A stretch of DNA of 64,000 nucleotides, taken from the NCBI RefSeq assembly GCF_947172395.1, contig NC_069095.1:5952001-6016000 (forward strand), written 5' to 3'. This DNA comes from Bicyclus anynana. Its lineage: Eukaryota; Arthropoda; Insecta; Lepidoptera; Nymphalidae. The notes under the pieces are model-generated. The model was not told the origin of the DNA. It was given only the letters and a program-made list of their open reading frames with translations, and ran no database searches. Each line of letters starts with the position of its first letter. The stretch's first letter is position 1. Below, one piece after another: positions 1 through 11,150 of the stretch. The position numbers and the translations under genes were made by a program.

Positions 1-468
1 CTTACTCGTAATTTGAACACCTTCAAGAGTGAATAGAGAAGCTTTGATCAATTTAAAGAGTGAATAAGCATCTTCTAGGTAAGCCAGCTCCAGTTTAGAC
101 TATATTAATGCTTGTCATCAGGCTTAATTTCTGTCAAGAACTTGCTAATCTTTCATTGTAACGCGATAGACGTTGCTTTACTGACGATAGTTGAACGTGA
201 CAACCTCTTAAGAAAATACTGATGGAATGGTTGCATTTTTCAAAAAAAAAATGTTCGTTTTCTAAAATACTGTATAATAATCTTCATACTTCATTTCTTG
301 TAAAAAAAGTTGGCAACTAGAGCTAGGGAACGACGCATGACGTCATCTTTTTTCGAGTGTGAATTATAAGACTATAAAAATATACTTAATGTGTGAAAGG
401 GTTGAGGTGGCAGGTAATAAATAGATAGGTATGCTAGAAATTATAGGTATTCTTTGCTAATAACTTAC
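1..468. other. Intron of receptor C, no feature seen
   Basis: AT-rich. It lies downstream of the receptor C exon donor; no further receptor exon was recognised. Confidence 0.5.
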
Positions 469-624
469 CTCGTTTTGATGCGTGAAAACTGTCTTGTGGC
501 GATATTGTTTCTACTTGAGCGAGTAGTTTGGCACGTGGCAACACCGCGCGGTCGGCGTTAACCCTCTCCACGGCGTAACGGAACGCCACTTCTTGCTTAT
601 CATCCTCGGGGTGGAAAAGACCCC
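469..624 (-). CDS. Receptor C: amino-terminal-domain exon of a third kainate/AMPA-type glutamate receptor (partial gene)
   Basis: On the minus strand a 156-bp open stretch has an acceptor (TTTTACAAG before 624) and a strong donor (GTAAGT right after 469). It translates to a segment containing GLFHPEDDKQEVAFRYAVE, then NADRAVLPRAKL and ISPQDSFHASKR, which is the start of the extracellular amino-terminal domain in canonical insect kainate-type receptors. The entering phase is 1 (G|GG, Gly), the same as the first intron of receptors A and B. It leaves in phase 1, whereas their exon 2 leaves in phase 0, so this is a more distant paralogue. The rest of the gene should lie left of the window and the signal-peptide exon to the right; I could not find the latter. 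There are no stops or frameshifts in the exon. The family assignment is by recalled similarity and is fairly sure; that the exon is functional is inferred. Confidence 0.8.
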
Positions 625-1082
625 CTTGTAAAATGAAAATGATTTTGTTTTATTTGATTTTGTTCTAATTGTGGTATATGTAATAAAGTCTAAATATTAC
701 CACAGAATACATAGTAAAAGTACACAAATATTTAATAGTTTTTAAAAAACAAATATTTTTCGTTAGCTATTTGAGGTTAGCCATCCTCTCAAAAAATTCG
801 TTCATAAAACAAAAACAAACTAATTTCAAAACTATTTACGTAGCCTGTAAGGTATATAATGAATTATTAATTAGTTTTTGATAAATGTAAAGATACTACA
901 TAGTATAAATAGCTACGATAAAAAAATTTGCTTAAGAATGAATTGACGTATATTGGCCTTATCGCTTCCACACCTCTCGTGTTGCCCCTTAAACGCTTCT
1001 AACGCCCTTGTCACAATAGCACTCTTGATTCTGACAGCGCAGGTTTTATGAAGATGTGACATTGAACAAATGATTTATTTAG

Positions 1083-1335
1083 TTTTTTTTTTTTATTGAG
1101 AAAGAATACAATAGGGAACTTAAGCTAACTTATCCTAATAACTATACAAATCATGCCCACGTGGAATGGTGGCAAGAATACTGGCTGCATTTCCGCGTTG
1201 GACAGCCAGGCTGATCCTTTGCGCAAAAAATGAAGCAGCCCTTCTGTCACCAGTCGAGGTAACTAGCCGCGGTGAAATGGTACGGAAAAATTTTTTGGCA
1301 CTGCGACTCCATGGCCCAAGGGTCTCCACGGCAAA
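1083..1335 (-). pseudogene. 5'-truncated LINE relic: C-terminus of a non-LTR reverse transcriptase
   Basis: The minus strand encodes METLGPWSRSAKKFF, RLVTSTGDRRAASFF and QRISLAVQRGNAASIL, which resembles the extreme C-terminus of many non-LTR retrotransposon polyproteins. It is followed by a stop and an AATAAA-plus-A-tract (T-run on the + strand near 1083-1095). Only the tail survives, typical of dead-on-arrival LINE copies. The match is from memory of the motif; the clade was not determined. Confidence 0.6.
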
Positions 1336-1965
1336 AGGTACAAATATGTTGTTTATTTAGTTGATATTGGATTTGGGTATTTTAGACCCTCAGTTGGTAG
1401 GAACATATTGGATTATAGGATTATTATTCAACGGTTTAATATTTTACGAGCTTCTACACGCAAAACCGCTCCGTTGAAGTTATATCCACATAAAAGATCC
1501 CATACAAATGAGGAAAAAGCGAACGGCCAATAACATTCGACGAAAAGGAAGTGTAATCGGAACCCTAACTGTTATTATAGATGCTTACCTATTCTTATTG
1601 TATCTGGCAGTGCGGAGAGGTGGCCAAACAATAAAACGAGAAAAACGGCCTTTGTTCCCTTCATTCTGCAACAAAAAGAAACAAGTTGTATTAAACTTTC
1701 AAAATGAAACTCTATAGTACCTAATTAGTAACATTGCCAACGTATAGGGTTTGTTTTGTTTCGGTTGTACGTAGTACAGGATATTGGATATTGTGAAAGT
1801 TAGTTTGCGGCAGCTTATTCCACTTTGTTAGAAATTCCCTCGTGTACGTACGAGTGGGTACACTGTACAATGTACATGATTTGACGAAGGTACATTTGAC
1901 CGATGTACCGTTTTGGTATCTCAATTCACGTACACATTTTCCTTTTACAGTAACTTTTTTTTTTT

Positions 1966-2079
1966 ATTCTTTACAAGTTAGCCCTTGACTACAATCTCAC
2001 CTGAAGTTAAGTGATGATGCAATCTAAGATGGAAGCGGTAAATCCACCGCGCATACCACTGCGCCACGGAGGCCGTCAA
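1966..2079 (-). repeat. SINE-B, internally deleted
   Basis: SINE-B consensus: a tRNA-like head GGCCTCCGTGGCGCAGTGGT with B-box GGTTCGATCCC, GTGGCTAGTTACCACCCTAC, CATCAGGTGAGATTGTAGTC, and an A-rich tail. Here only the two ends remain. Confidence 0.8.
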
Positions 2080-2095
2080 AACTTTAATATCTCTA

Positions 2096-2452
2096 GGCCT
2101 AATTCGCACGAAAGTTAAAAAACCGATACGTTAAAACCCAGCGTTGGCACTTTTATAACGTTCTTAATTTAATGCATGGTCTATTTCCAACGCCAAAAGT
2201 TGAAAATGCAACGCTGTTTGGTAAAAAAATTCTTGTGCGAATTTTTTTTAACGGATGTTAAAAAAGCGTTCATATACAACAAATGCATTCCCAAGTGTAT
2301 GTTCACACGATAGCGTTTTTAAAACACGACGCTTCGAGCAGTGTTGCATTTTAAATTTTGGGCGTTGGAAATAGACCTTTATATAGCTGCATTTAGGATA
2401 TTTGAACGCTTTTTTAACGTCCGTTAAAAAATCTCTCGTGCGAATGAGGGCT
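2096..2452. mobile_element. MITE with ATTCGCACGA terminal inverted repeats
   Basis: Ends GGCCTAATTCGCACGAAAG and CTCTCGTGCGAATGAGGGC are inverted copies. Inside, GTCTATTTCCAACGCC and its complement GGCGTTGGAAATAGAC form a second inverted pair. About 355 bp, no coding capacity. Confidence 0.65.
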
Positions 2453-2480
2453 TCGAGTATCTTCGGTCTATGTAAATATT

Positions 2481-2758
2481 ATCAACCCATATTTGGCTCA
2501 CTGCTGAGCTCGGGTCTCCTCTCAGAATGAGATGGGTTAGGCCAATTGTCCACCACGCTGGCCCAATGCGGATTGGCAGACTTCACACCCGCAGAGTATT
2601 AAGAAAATTCTCTGGTATGCAGGTTTCCTCACGATGTTTTTCCTTCACCGTTTGAGACACGTGATATTTTATTACTTAAAATGCACACAACTGAAAAGTT
2701 GGAGGTGCATGCCCCGGAATCGAAGGCAGAGGTCATATCCACTGGGCTATCACGGCTC
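2481..2758 (-). repeat. SINE-A copy (tRNA-headed, (TGA)n-tailed)
   Basis: SINE-A consensus landmarks: a tRNA-like head with A-box GATAGCCCAGTGG and B-box GGTTCGAATCC, AACTTTTCAGTTGTGTGCAT, ATCACGTGTCTCAAACGG, GGCCAGCGTGGTGGACTATT, and an end GGGTTGATGA. This copy has lost about 20 bp around the B-box. Confidence 0.85.
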
Positions 2759-3080
2759 AATGGACTATGTAATAGAAAGCATTAAATATTACTTATAACA
2801 GGTACAATTCTAGTTTTATGAATGATCACTATACAGGGCCTCCTGCATTATCTTCTTCTTCGAGAGGGGTCTTGAAGTTTCGACCCACCAAACGGTTCTA
2901 AAACGGGTTGAAACTTGATAGGCTGATATATAAGTTTATTGATCATCATCACAGGTTAATGATAATAATGAGAACAGTTTAACGTGCTCTCTGGGGCACG
3001 GGAATGTGTAATCACCAACTTTCAACGGCTGCTACTGAGAATTCTTGGAAAACAGAAAACCTAATTATTTGACGGCTTTT

Positions 3081-3391
3081 GACGGCCTCGACGGCGGTGG
3101 ATTTACAAAACGGCGGTCCTGGGTTCGATCCCCGGCTGGGCAGATTGAGAATTTCTTAATTGGTCCAGGTCTGGCTAGTGGGTGGCTTCGGCCGTGGCTA
3201 GTTACCACCCTACCGGCAAAGACGTACCGCCAAGCGATTTAGCGTTCCGGTATGATGTGGTGTAGAAACCGAACGGAATGTGGATTTTCATCCTCCTCCT
3301 GACAAGTTAGCCCGTTTCCATCTTAGTGCATCATCACTTACCATCAGGTGAGATTGTAGTCAAGGGCTAACTTGTAAAGAATAAAAAAAAA
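3081..3391 (+). repeat. SINE-B copy
   Basis: Near full length, poly-A tail at 3383-3392; the A-box part is eroded. Confidence 0.87.
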
Positions 3392-3763
3392 ATACCTCAA
3401 CCCGGTATTTGAACCAAGGACCATTGATGATGGACTTCATTTATCCGTAGTCAAACTGGGCTCCTACCATGGGGCCAATGAGGCAGTAAGTTAGTAACGC
3501 CGTTAGTCTGTCAGTGACGTTAGAAAAACTAAAAAAAAGATTTCAAAAGGTAACTGTCAATAACAAAGTAATTTTTAAGTGAACGAGGTTTTTTCTATTT
3601 TTGCCAACACTTGCAAAGTAATTTTCTTTAACTTGTCTGAAATATAAATAAATTTAAAATGAAAATTTCAGCATTATTTATACTTATATAAAACTTTTTT
3701 GAAAGAAAAGAAAGTAGGTTACGTATAATAAATATCATAAAAGAACCTAATTTAAATTGCAAC

Positions 3764-4018
3764 TAACATTATCCAAATTAAAAGAACCTTGCTATTTATT
3801 TCAAATTGTTTAGCAGGCTAATTCACTATCTTTGACGTATGCTACTAGTAGTTGATATATTACAAAATTAAGGTTTTATGTAACAGATGTCATCCGTTGC
3901 CTACATCGATGTTTAACATAGTCCAAATTAAAAGAACCTTGCTATTTATTTCAAATTATTTAGCAGGCTAATTCACTATCTATATTTGTACGAAATTAAG
4001 GTTTTATGTAACAGATGT
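3764..4018. repeat. Two tandem copies of a 105-125 bp unit
   Basis: CCAAATTAAAAGAACCTTGC..GCAGGCTAATTCACTATC..AATTAAGGTTTTATG..TAACAGATGT occurs at 3764-3890 and again at 3911-4018 with few changes. The unit carries MITE-end-like GGCTAATTCACTATC, so it may be a partial duplication of a MITE arm. Confidence 0.75.
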
Positions 4019-4019
4019 A

Positions 4020-4075
4020 GATGACATGTTTATTTAATAGGTTGATAATAAAGACCAAAATAGTGAATAGGCCAG
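4020..4075 (-). repeat. MITE arm of the 18655-18920 family
   Basis: AGGTTGATAATAAAGACCAA..TAGTGAATAGGCC equals the terminal inverted repeat of that family. Confidence 0.6.
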
Positions 4076-4323
4076 CAGTACTGTAGGTTCAATAAGATTT
4101 TTTTAACTTAATGAATTTGTAGTATGAATCAGAATCATGTTCAGGAGAATAGACGAGCTTCGCTCTACAAATGTGAGTGTTGGTATCCATGCGAGTCCGT
4201 GTGACCTACCACTATAGTTACATAACCTTTGTTTTTTGTTTCTGTTGATTATTAATTTCACAGTTGTTTTTTTATCGCTACTCTACTCTCATTCGCATGT
4301 ATAGTTAGGTTTATATTTTAAAC

Positions 4324-4525
4324 TAGCTGACGCCGCGCGGTTTCACCCGCGTGGTTCCCGTTCCCATAAGAATATGGCGATAATATATAGCCTATAGACT
4401 TAGTTGATAAATGGGCTATCTAACACTGAAAGAATTTTTCAAATCGGACCAGTAGTTCCTGAGATTGGCGCGTTCAATCAATCAAACAAACAAACTCTTC
4501 AGCTTTATAATATTAGTATTTATAT
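4324..4525 (+). repeat. 'ctagcggacgcc' family repeat
   Basis: CTAGCTGACGCCGCGCGGTT, GATAATATATAGCC, AAATCGGACCAGTAGTTCCT, ATAATATTAGTAT: a short non-autonomous lepidopteran repeat (perhaps Helitron-like, class not shown by the sequence). Confidence 0.7.
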
Positions 4526-4865
4526 TAGTTAAGTTTGCTTACGGACAACAGACAATATGACTAATTTTTAATCAAGTCCCTTCTTCTAGGAAAAAAGAAT
4601 TTTCTTTTCACGTTATTGCTTATCATAGTTGAGTTCACGACGATCCCAGGAATAGCGTGAAAAAGATCAATCATTTTGTGTCTTTGATCCTTCGTTGCTT
4701 AGGAATTTTCTCAATATTCCTCACTTGGCTGACTAATCTAATTACTGTTGCGTTATTGAAGCTCTATCACAAAGCTTTGCTAATCTCTAATATCCATCAA
4801 GGAGACCCGATAGCGTCTTGCTATGCCGTAGTGTCCATGGATTTTATTCCCGCATGTTAATTTGT

Positions 4866-5400
4866 ACAGATAGATGCCTTATTCACTATTTTCTTTTGGC
4901 CTTTATTATCATTTCTTTTTATTGTTTACAAGTTAGCCCTTGACTACAATATCACCTGATGGTAAGTGATGATGCAATCTAAGATGGAATCGGGCTAACT
5001 TGTTAGGAGGAGGATGAAATTCACACCCTTTCGGTTTCTACACGACGTCGTACCGGAACACTAAATCGCTTGGCGGTATGTCTTTGTCGGTAGGGTGGTA
5101 ACTAGCCACGGTAAAGCCTCCCACCAGCCTGACCTGGACCAGTTAAGAAAACCTCAATGGTCCAGCCGGGGATCGAACCCAGGACCTCCGTCTTGTAAGT
5201 CCGCTGCGCATACCACTGCGCCATGGAGGCCGTCAAAAATCAACATATTAAAGTAAATATCAATCAATTAAAAATGTCATCTACCCACTGTATGATATCC
5301 ATAAGTAAGCAGCGAATGACATTTCTTACATATAATTTCAATTTCGTATATGTCAACTAGCATACGTCAAAAATACTGAATAAGCCTGCAGGTTCAGCAG
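4866..5400. mobile_element. MITE split by a SINE-B insertion
   Basis: The left arm GCCTTATTCACTATTTT..CTTTATTATCA (4868-4910) and right part AAAATGTCATCTACCC..GAATAAGCCTGC (5265-5395) belong to the family at 18655-18920; a SINE-B (4914-5237) sits between them. Confidence 0.55.
4914..5237 (-). repeat. SINE-B copy nested in a MITE
   Basis: Full length. The flanks (4866-4913 and 5238-5400) are the two halves of a MITE of the 18655-18920 family. Confidence 0.85.
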
Positions 5401-5750
5401 GCCATTGATCTATTAGCCACCTAATAAAATTAACTTCAAATCAATAACAACCACATTTTTCGTATTCCGTAAAGCCCATTGTTAACGAAAATCACAATGT
5501 CAAACACACTGGTTAGTAGTTTTGACCAGTTAGCAACAAATAAATAGTGAATACAAAATCACGTGACTTCAGAATTCGTATCAATAGGTAGTTATTTTTC
5601 GTGTATATCCACTAAAGTTACTTAAAGTTAGTGAATGAATAGAAGAGCAGTTTTCGAAGTCAGGCCTACTAAACAAGTTTAGGGTTTTTTTCAAAAATTC
5701 TCAATAGCCTTTGGAGTAAGGAAGTCAGCGGTCATCATCCATACTAATCC

Positions 5751-5947
5751 ATACTAGTATTAAAAAGCTGAAGAGTTTTTTTTTCTTGTTTGATTGAACG
5801 CGCTAATCTCAGGAATTACAGGTCCGATTTCGAAAATCTTTCTTTGTTAGGTAGCCCATTTATCAAGGAAGGCTATAGGCTATATATTATCCCGTATTCC
5901 TACGGGAACGGGAACCACGCGGGCAAAACCGTGCGCGTCAGCTAGTC
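5751..5947 (-). repeat. 'ctagcggacgcc' family repeat
   Basis: Reverse-oriented copy, nearly complete, ending GTGCGCGTCAGCTAG. Confidence 0.7.
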
Positions 5948-6207
5948 AAACATAAAACATCTCCAAGTTTCGGAAAGTACGCCTTTTTGCCCCTAATTCT
6001 CCGTTCATCTTAACCTTTCATTGGAGTATAAGAGTAAGTAAGGGAATTGAGAGTGCATTTGTGTTTACACACAAGTCTGCATAGATAGATGACTTACACA
6101 CAAGTCTGTGTAGATGACAATAGCCGCTTAGCTGCTGTGTCTATTTGTCAGCAATGTTTTAGGAAAAAAAAATCCACGAAAATAAAATTGTTACGAACCG
6201 TAAACCT

Positions 6208-6402
6208 GCCCCCCTAGCCAAGTGGCGTGTCGATTCTCTTTCTACGATCGCTAACGCTTAGAAAACTAGGAAAATGTATGGGAATGACATTTGCTATCGA
6301 CAGGTTACGTGATCAAGATCTGTCATTCCCATACATTTTTCTAGTTTTCGAAGCGTTAGCGATCGTAGAAAGAGAATCGACACGCCACTTGGCTAGGGGG
6401 GC
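6208..6402. mobile_element. Foldback MITE with arms of about 80 bp
   Basis: The left arm from GCCCCCCTAGCCAAGTGGCG to GGGAATGACA and the right arm from TGTCATTCCC to CCACTTGGCTAGGGGGGC are near-perfect complements around a loop of about 30 nt (6292-6320). 195 bp in all, no ORF of its own. I recall this sequence as common in Lepidoptera. Confidence 0.85.
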
Positions 6403-6602
6403 TGTTGATATATCTGTCGGATGATCATCATCATTGTCAACCGCTAGAGTCAGCACTATAATCACCTAGAAAATATAATAAGAACTTGAGGAAAATGAAG
6501 AGACCTTTTGGAACATGTGTCTTGAAACTTTCAAGAAGGAAATATTAAATAATTTTGAGTATGTTTGAATAGGTATTTAACTATTGTATCCGTTGTAGAT
6601 GA

Positions 6603-6900
6603 CAAGTAATTATCTATACACATAAAAATGAATTGCTGTTCGTCAGTCTCGCTAAAACTCGAGAACGGCTCAACGGATTTATCTTATCTTGGTCTTGAAA
6701 TGTTTGTGGAGATACAGGGAAGTGAGAAAAATTATAATGATTGCCGGGAAAACCATAAAAACAACCCTTTTATTTCCCCTTCTATTTCCTATACAAACGT
6801 TTAAGGTAGGGTAAGGTAGGGTAGGGGTAAGGGTAGGGTAGAGTAGGTATAGGGAAGAAGTGTACATAAGTCAAAGCGAAGCTTGACCGGGTCCGCTAGT
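6603..6900 (-). repeat. 'ctagcggacgcc' family variant with a G-rich array
   Basis: Ends CCGGGTCCGCTAGTAC and contains an array of GGTAGGGTA-like units at 6803-6850. Confidence 0.55.
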
Positions 6901-6974
6901 ACAATAAAAAAAATGGTATTCTTTTGAAAATATTTACAAAAATGAAAAATAATTAATAAATAACTTTATTTAGA

Positions 6975-7276
6975 GAGCCGTGATAGCCCAGTAGATATGA
7001 CCTCTGCCTTCGATTTCGGAGGGTGTGGGTTCGAATCCGGTCTGGGGCATGCACCTCCAACTTTTCAGTTGTGTGCATTTTAATAAATTAAATATCACGT
7101 GTCTCAAACGGTGAAGGAAAACATCGTTTTTTTATTTTTTTTTTATTCTCTGCGTGTGTGAAGTCTGCCAATCCATTGGGCCAGCGTGGTGGACTATTGG
7201 CGTAACCCCTCTTATCCTGAGAGGAGACTCGAGCTCTGCAGTGAGCCAAATATGTGTTGATAACGATAACGATAAC
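6975..7276 (+). repeat. SINE-A copy
   Basis: Near full length, both promoter boxes present, with a T-rich insertion near 7126-7145. Confidence 0.88.
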
Positions 7277-8139
7277 TTCATTCAACTTCACTCATATAGG
7301 GCTCTATCCAACATTGTAGTATGTAGGTACCTAGTATCTATGAGTATAAGCCATTCTGACAAATCCTTACTGTACCTACGTACAATGTTCTGTACCTTCT
7401 ACGACTATATAGGTACGAGTATATTGCCAGTATAATATGATAAACTTACTTCTAGTACAATAGTTATAAAGTGAAATAATAAATGGAACTTCCAGTTGTT
7501 TTGAGGTTATATTACTATATCCCATATACATAGCTCATTATAAAGAATGGCAACACTATAGTTGCCTATTTACTAAACATATTATGTAAATAATACCTAG
7601 AAGTAAACAAATGTGTACAATATACATAATATGTAAATAGTAACCTTTATGGGTCGGGTCACATAGCTAAGGTAACTTAATTACAAACAAAATACATTCG
7701 TACCTACCTGTTTCTGTGTGTTTTCAGTATTCAAAGACAAGTAGAACCATCATCATGCATCAGAAGAGCATCACCATATTATATACTCTAAATTACATTA
7801 TTAAGAATAACAACATTCACAAAAACGAATCACTGAGAACAATCTTTGCACAGATTGTATTATCGATTTTATAAGATTTAAATAGCTGAGCACTTGAACG
7901 TAAACTCGATTTAATTTTGATTGTGTATCGATTTGTATTCGAGTTCGTATGGTACGGGAATGTAGGCCGGGGAGGCGACCGCGCGCGCGGGTGGCGATGG
8001 CAACCTGGTTGTGGCGGGGCAGAGCGCTGCCTTACCGGGCATGCGCGCAACCCTAGCCGATCGGGGGACGGAATTTTTGGAATTTCTATACTACATCGCA
8101 TCGAAGATTATTTACATTGTATCGAAAATTATGCATTAC

Positions 8140-8330
8140 TAGCTGACGACGCGCGGTTTCACCTGCGTGGTTCGCTTTCCCGTAGAAATAAGGAGATAAT
8201 ATATATATAGCCTTCCTCGATAAATGGGTTCCACTGAAAGATTTTTTCAAATCGGACCTGTAGTTCCTGAGATTAGCACGTTCAAGCAAAGAAACAAATA
8301 AACTCTTTAGATTTATAATATTAGTTTTAA
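8140..8330 (+). repeat. 'ctagcggacgcc' family repeat
   Basis: CTAGCTGACGACGCGCGGTT at the start and ATAATATTAG at the end. Confidence 0.7.
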
Positions 8331-8872
8331 TAATAAATCCAGATAATATTTTATTATTAGCTGACTCCGTGAACTTCGTACCACCACTATTACGTATTCT
8401 ATGGTAATCGTGGTACCACCTAAAATTGCTATACAAAATTACCAATTTTTTGCTATGGGTGGTGGTGGGTAGGAATTCTACTACTGTATTCTAGGACCCC
8501 TTGACCCCTTTAAGGCACGGTACGTCACTGATCTTGTACAATGTCGCGACAACACCAATAGCAGTTTGTTAACATCTGTAATTTTTTTAATTGATTCTTG
8601 AATGAAAGCTTAGCGACACCAAATGTAGAACGACATGAAAACGGAACAGCTAAAGGAGATCGCTGTAACTAGAACTGTACCAACTGAGAAATGCCTTCTC
8701 AAAATATTTTCGGTGAGCAGTTATAAAACACCATCAAAGAAATTGGCCACCGTCCAACATGGAAATGAAGGCTTGCGCCGATTGCTTTTGGAAACTTTAC
8801 AACGTACTTATATTTAGTGAACTTCGTGCTTGGTCTTTTTAAGTTTTTGCTGTTTTAATATTTTGTACTAGC

Positions 8873-9178
8873 GGACGTGATAGCCCAGTGGATATGACCT
8901 CCGCCTCTGATTCCGGAGGGTGTGGATTTCGAATCCGGGGCATGCACCCCCAACTTTTCAGTTGTGTGCATTTTAAAAAATTAACTATCACGTGTCTCAA
9001 ACGGTGAAGGAAAACATCGTGAACAAACCTGCACACCAGAGAATTTCTCAATTCTCTACGAGTGTGAAGTCTGCCAATCCGCATGGGTTCAGCGTGGTGG
9101 ATTATTGACATAACCCCTCTCATTCTGAGAGGAGACTCGAGCTCAGCAGTGAGCCGAAAATGGTTTGATAACGACGAC
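8873..9178 (+). repeat. SINE-A copy
   Basis: Near full length. It ends next to a 'ctagcggacgcc' repeat (9177), two elements head to tail. Confidence 0.88.
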
Positions 9179-9375
9179 TAGCGGACGCCTGTGGTTTTAC
9201 CCGCATAGCTAAAATTCTTTTGAGAATACGGGAATAAGAATAAATAGTCTGTGTTACACGGTGAAGATGTACTTTCTAATTGTGAAAGAATTTTTAAAAT
9301 CAGTTTAGTACTTTTTGAGTTCAATCGTAACGAACAAACAAAAAATCAAATCTTGCCTCATTAAAATATTAGTTT
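9177..9375 (+). repeat. 'ctagcggacgcc' family repeat, diverged
   Basis: CTAGCGGACGCCTGTGGTTT at the start; an AAAATATTAGT-like end. Confidence 0.6.
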
Positions 9376-9379
9376 ATTA

Positions 9380-10460
9380 GATTTTACTAATGCCTCTTTG
9401 TAGTCGGTAGGAAGCGGTATATATAGCGGTATATAATAGACATGACGTAAGATTGTTAAGCTATACGTGAAATTATTAAGCTTTCTGTGAAAACCGTATG
9501 ATCTATCCAATCTCCCGCATTTGATATTAATTTGATTACTGCAGACATGTTAAATTATAATAAAATCAATATTTAAGAAGCATACCATATTTTCTTTTAA
9601 ATTACAATTGTAAATCTGCCAAAATATCGTCCTTGGTAGCTTGATATTTGGACTGTACGTGCTTGCTACGGATTAAATGAAAACATCTCCGAGCTTGAGA
9701 CGTGCTGGCGACAGGTGATTGATGATTTCAATTTATTTCCTTTAACAAAACCTGCCGAGAATTTACACCATTGCCCATTCCAAAACACATTTTGATTCAG
9801 CCTGTTTTAAAGAACTTTGCGTTACTTAAAAATAATCATTGATTTCTTTTTTTATTTACAAAATCGCTACACTAAATATTTAAATTAAGAACAATGAAAA
9901 TAAAATGTGATTATATAAGAAAAATAAACAAAAATGTGTTAAAAAATCAATAGAATTGAACCTTTTTATTGTTGTAAAATCGTTTAAAATGTTATCTGAA
10001 TAGTGAATTTTCTCACTAAAAAGCTTATTTATATCTAATTTGAAGGTACCGTGAAACCACAGAATGAAATCTTGCGCAAACTCTAGCTGGCTATACTCCA
10101 AAAGAGTTTAAGTTACAATTTCTCCTATATTCTGAATTCCACACAAACTTTGGAATAATAAAAAGTCGGTTTACAGAGCCTGTAAATTTTTGGTTAGATT
10201 TAATTTTAATCGTTAAATAGTTACTGTTAGTTAGACATCTGTAATTTTTGTTGTTTTTTTTCACAAACCCAATCTCAACGAAACTTCCTATATAATGTTT
10301 AACTTCTTAGGTTCAAAGTTGAAACCATCGTTAAAATCGTGCGCTCAGGATTAGACACTAATCTCGTTTCACTTTTGTCGTTTTCCATATCACTGCTATC
10401 CCTTGGATGCAAGTCCAAGGGTTAGCAATAAAATAGTATATCCAAATCCTCTTTCCTTAG
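9380..10460. other. No gene recognised
   Basis: AT-rich sequence without coding signature or clear repeat structure, up to the LINE relic at 10465. Confidence 0.5.
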
Positions 10461-10464
10461 ATGC

Positions 10465-11150
10465 ACTATAAAGATATGGAAAGCCCTTTCACTTTTTCCC
10501 ACTATTATTATCGAAGCTCGATTCCTCCACCAGTGACATTGGTCATTGGTGGCACATTTTCTAATTTTTGTGAGCCCGCCCAAAACACCAGAAGTTCGAT
10601 CTTTTTAACATTATACAAAAGGCTATGCTTCTGCGTATATTCATCAGCAATTGTCAGCAGGCGGAACACCTTCACTGATGGACTCAACAACATCATGTCA
10701 TCTGCATAATTAATGCTGTTTACACACTGCCCATCTATTGAGCAGCCGAAACGAGCGTTGCCGAGGTCTATAATGATGTTCAGATTAAAGAGTGCTGGAG
10801 ATGACAATTCCCCCTGTCTTACTCCACACTCCAACCTAAACCTGGTCATACCAATACTTAAGAATATTGATCACGTCTTGTGGTACTTGACTCGGTCAAT
10901 CAATTTAGACCAAAGTATATTATACCTAACCAGGTCAAAAGCCTTCGAGAGGTCCAAAAAGGCAGCGTATACAGGTGTACTCCTATCTGTATAGTATCGG
11001 TATGTTTGAGCGTCAGAATTGCGCTTTCTGTGGCGACACCCGATGTAAATCTAAATTGTGCATCGTGAATTCGCAGATATTTGCTCAGCTGACGCTCCAA
11101 CAGACCGTCAAAAACTTTGGCTATAACAGTAGCCAATGAGATTGGACGGT
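10465..11150 (-). pseudogene. Broken non-LTR reverse transcriptase fragment
   Basis: Two minus-strand pieces in different frames are collinear with a reverse transcriptase. The upstream piece (11136-10900) has ATVIAKVFDGLLERQLSKY and AQFRFTSGVATESAILTLKH. The downstream piece (10849-10508) has GVRQGELSSPALFNL and the catalytic-loop region INYADDMMLLSP. Between them the frame shifts near 10850-10900. No endonuclease, RNase H or tail is seen, so this is an internal relic of an old LINE of a different type from that at 39385-44710. Confidence 0.8.

Noticed and set aside
6803..6850. Interstitial telomere repeat
   Set aside because: Insect telomeres are (TTAGG)n; this array is GGTAGGGTA-like and part of a dispersed repeat.
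10508..11136. An intact reverse transcriptase gene
   Set aside because: The two RT pieces are in different frames, with stops between and no flanking LINE domains.
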